Of a stretch of 6,247 nucleotides of DNA, positions 6,078 through 6,247 are shown piece by piece (positions within the stretch are counted from its first letter, which is position 1; every line of letters starts with the position of its first letter). The stretch is from Collinsella sp. (GTDB taxonomy: Bacteria; Actinomycetota; Coriobacteriia; Coriobacteriales; Coriobacteriaceae): NCBI GenBank assembly GCA_014871605.1, contig WGSQ01000103.1, positions 1 through 6,247 of the forward strand, given 5' to 3'. The notes under the pieces were generated by a model that was not told the origin of the DNA, made no database searches, and saw only the letters and a list, made by a program, of their open reading frames with translations. The position numbers and the translations under genes were made by a program.

Positions 6078-6247
6078 TTCGCAGGCAATAAAATGCAGGA
6101 AATGGGCGTTCTGCCCAGCCGTTTGGTGCAGTTGCCGGCTAAGTGAGTAGACTTTTTGCAATATCGCGAGCACATGGCTTTTGCGCAAGGGCTTTACCTG
6201 CACTGATAATTGTTCTCGGGGGAAGCGGGCACTGCGGGGCGCGGCAA
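6078..6247. other. Intergenic DNA upstream of the helicase gene
   Basis: No gene is supported in these 170 bases. The largest structure is a small hairpin at 6103-6117 (TGGGC / GCCCA, 5-base loop) without a T-tract. A poorly matched minus-strand promoter-like pair (TTGCGC at 6188-6183 and GATATT 17 bases further on) was seen but is not called. An upstream gene may lie beyond the right edge. Confidence 0.4.

Noticed and set aside
6017..6175. N-terminal extension of the helicase to the ATG at 6175
   Set aside because: The 53 extra residues are Cys/Arg-rich and unlike a helicase N-terminus, no ribosome binding site was found, and the stretch contains the probable promoter and palindrome.

Overview
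The window looks like chromosomal DNA of a high-GC Gram-positive bacterium. By eye it is GC-rich with strongly GC-biased third codon positions. The large helicase has the architecture (Ski2-like core plus DUF3516) that I associate with Actinobacteria. Together with the intergenic style (strong Shine-Dalgarno sites, GC-rich hairpin terminators), this suggests Coriobacteriia, possibly Collinsella. That is recall-based inference and could not be searched here.

Layout. Bases 1-222 hold no gene I can name; one frame is open from base 1 to a TGA at 127-129 and may be the tail of an upstream gene. Three short + strand genes follow, with no terminator between them: a stand-alone HIRAN-domain protein (223-549), a 59-residue charge-segregated microprotein (568-747), and a calcineurin-like metallophosphoesterase (814-1359). 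The run ends in two consecutive hairpins. The first (1365-1403) is a perfect 15-bp stem with no T-tract that resembles a repeat element. The second (1405-1439) is a classical intrinsic terminator. A + strand gene (1498-3255) then encodes a long coiled-coil protein with a C-terminal DUF2130 domain. A bidirectional terminator (3274-3317) separates it from a convergent minus-strand gene (3335-6016) for an 893-residue DExH helicase with a DUF3516 C-terminal region. Bases 6017-6247 are the helicase leader, with a possible promoter and a perfect 12-bp palindrome.

How the genes may work together. The HIRAN protein, the DUF2130 protein (PD-(D/E)XK-like residues) and the helicase all have predicted links to nucleic acids, and the phosphoesterase could also act on them. 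They form at least three separate transcription units by visible terminators, so a single dedicated system is not demonstrated. The least explained items are the HIRAN/microprotein/phosphoesterase run, the DUF2130 protein and the 1365-1403 hairpin. I found no CRISPR array, tRNA, rRNA, insertion sequence or prophage gene.
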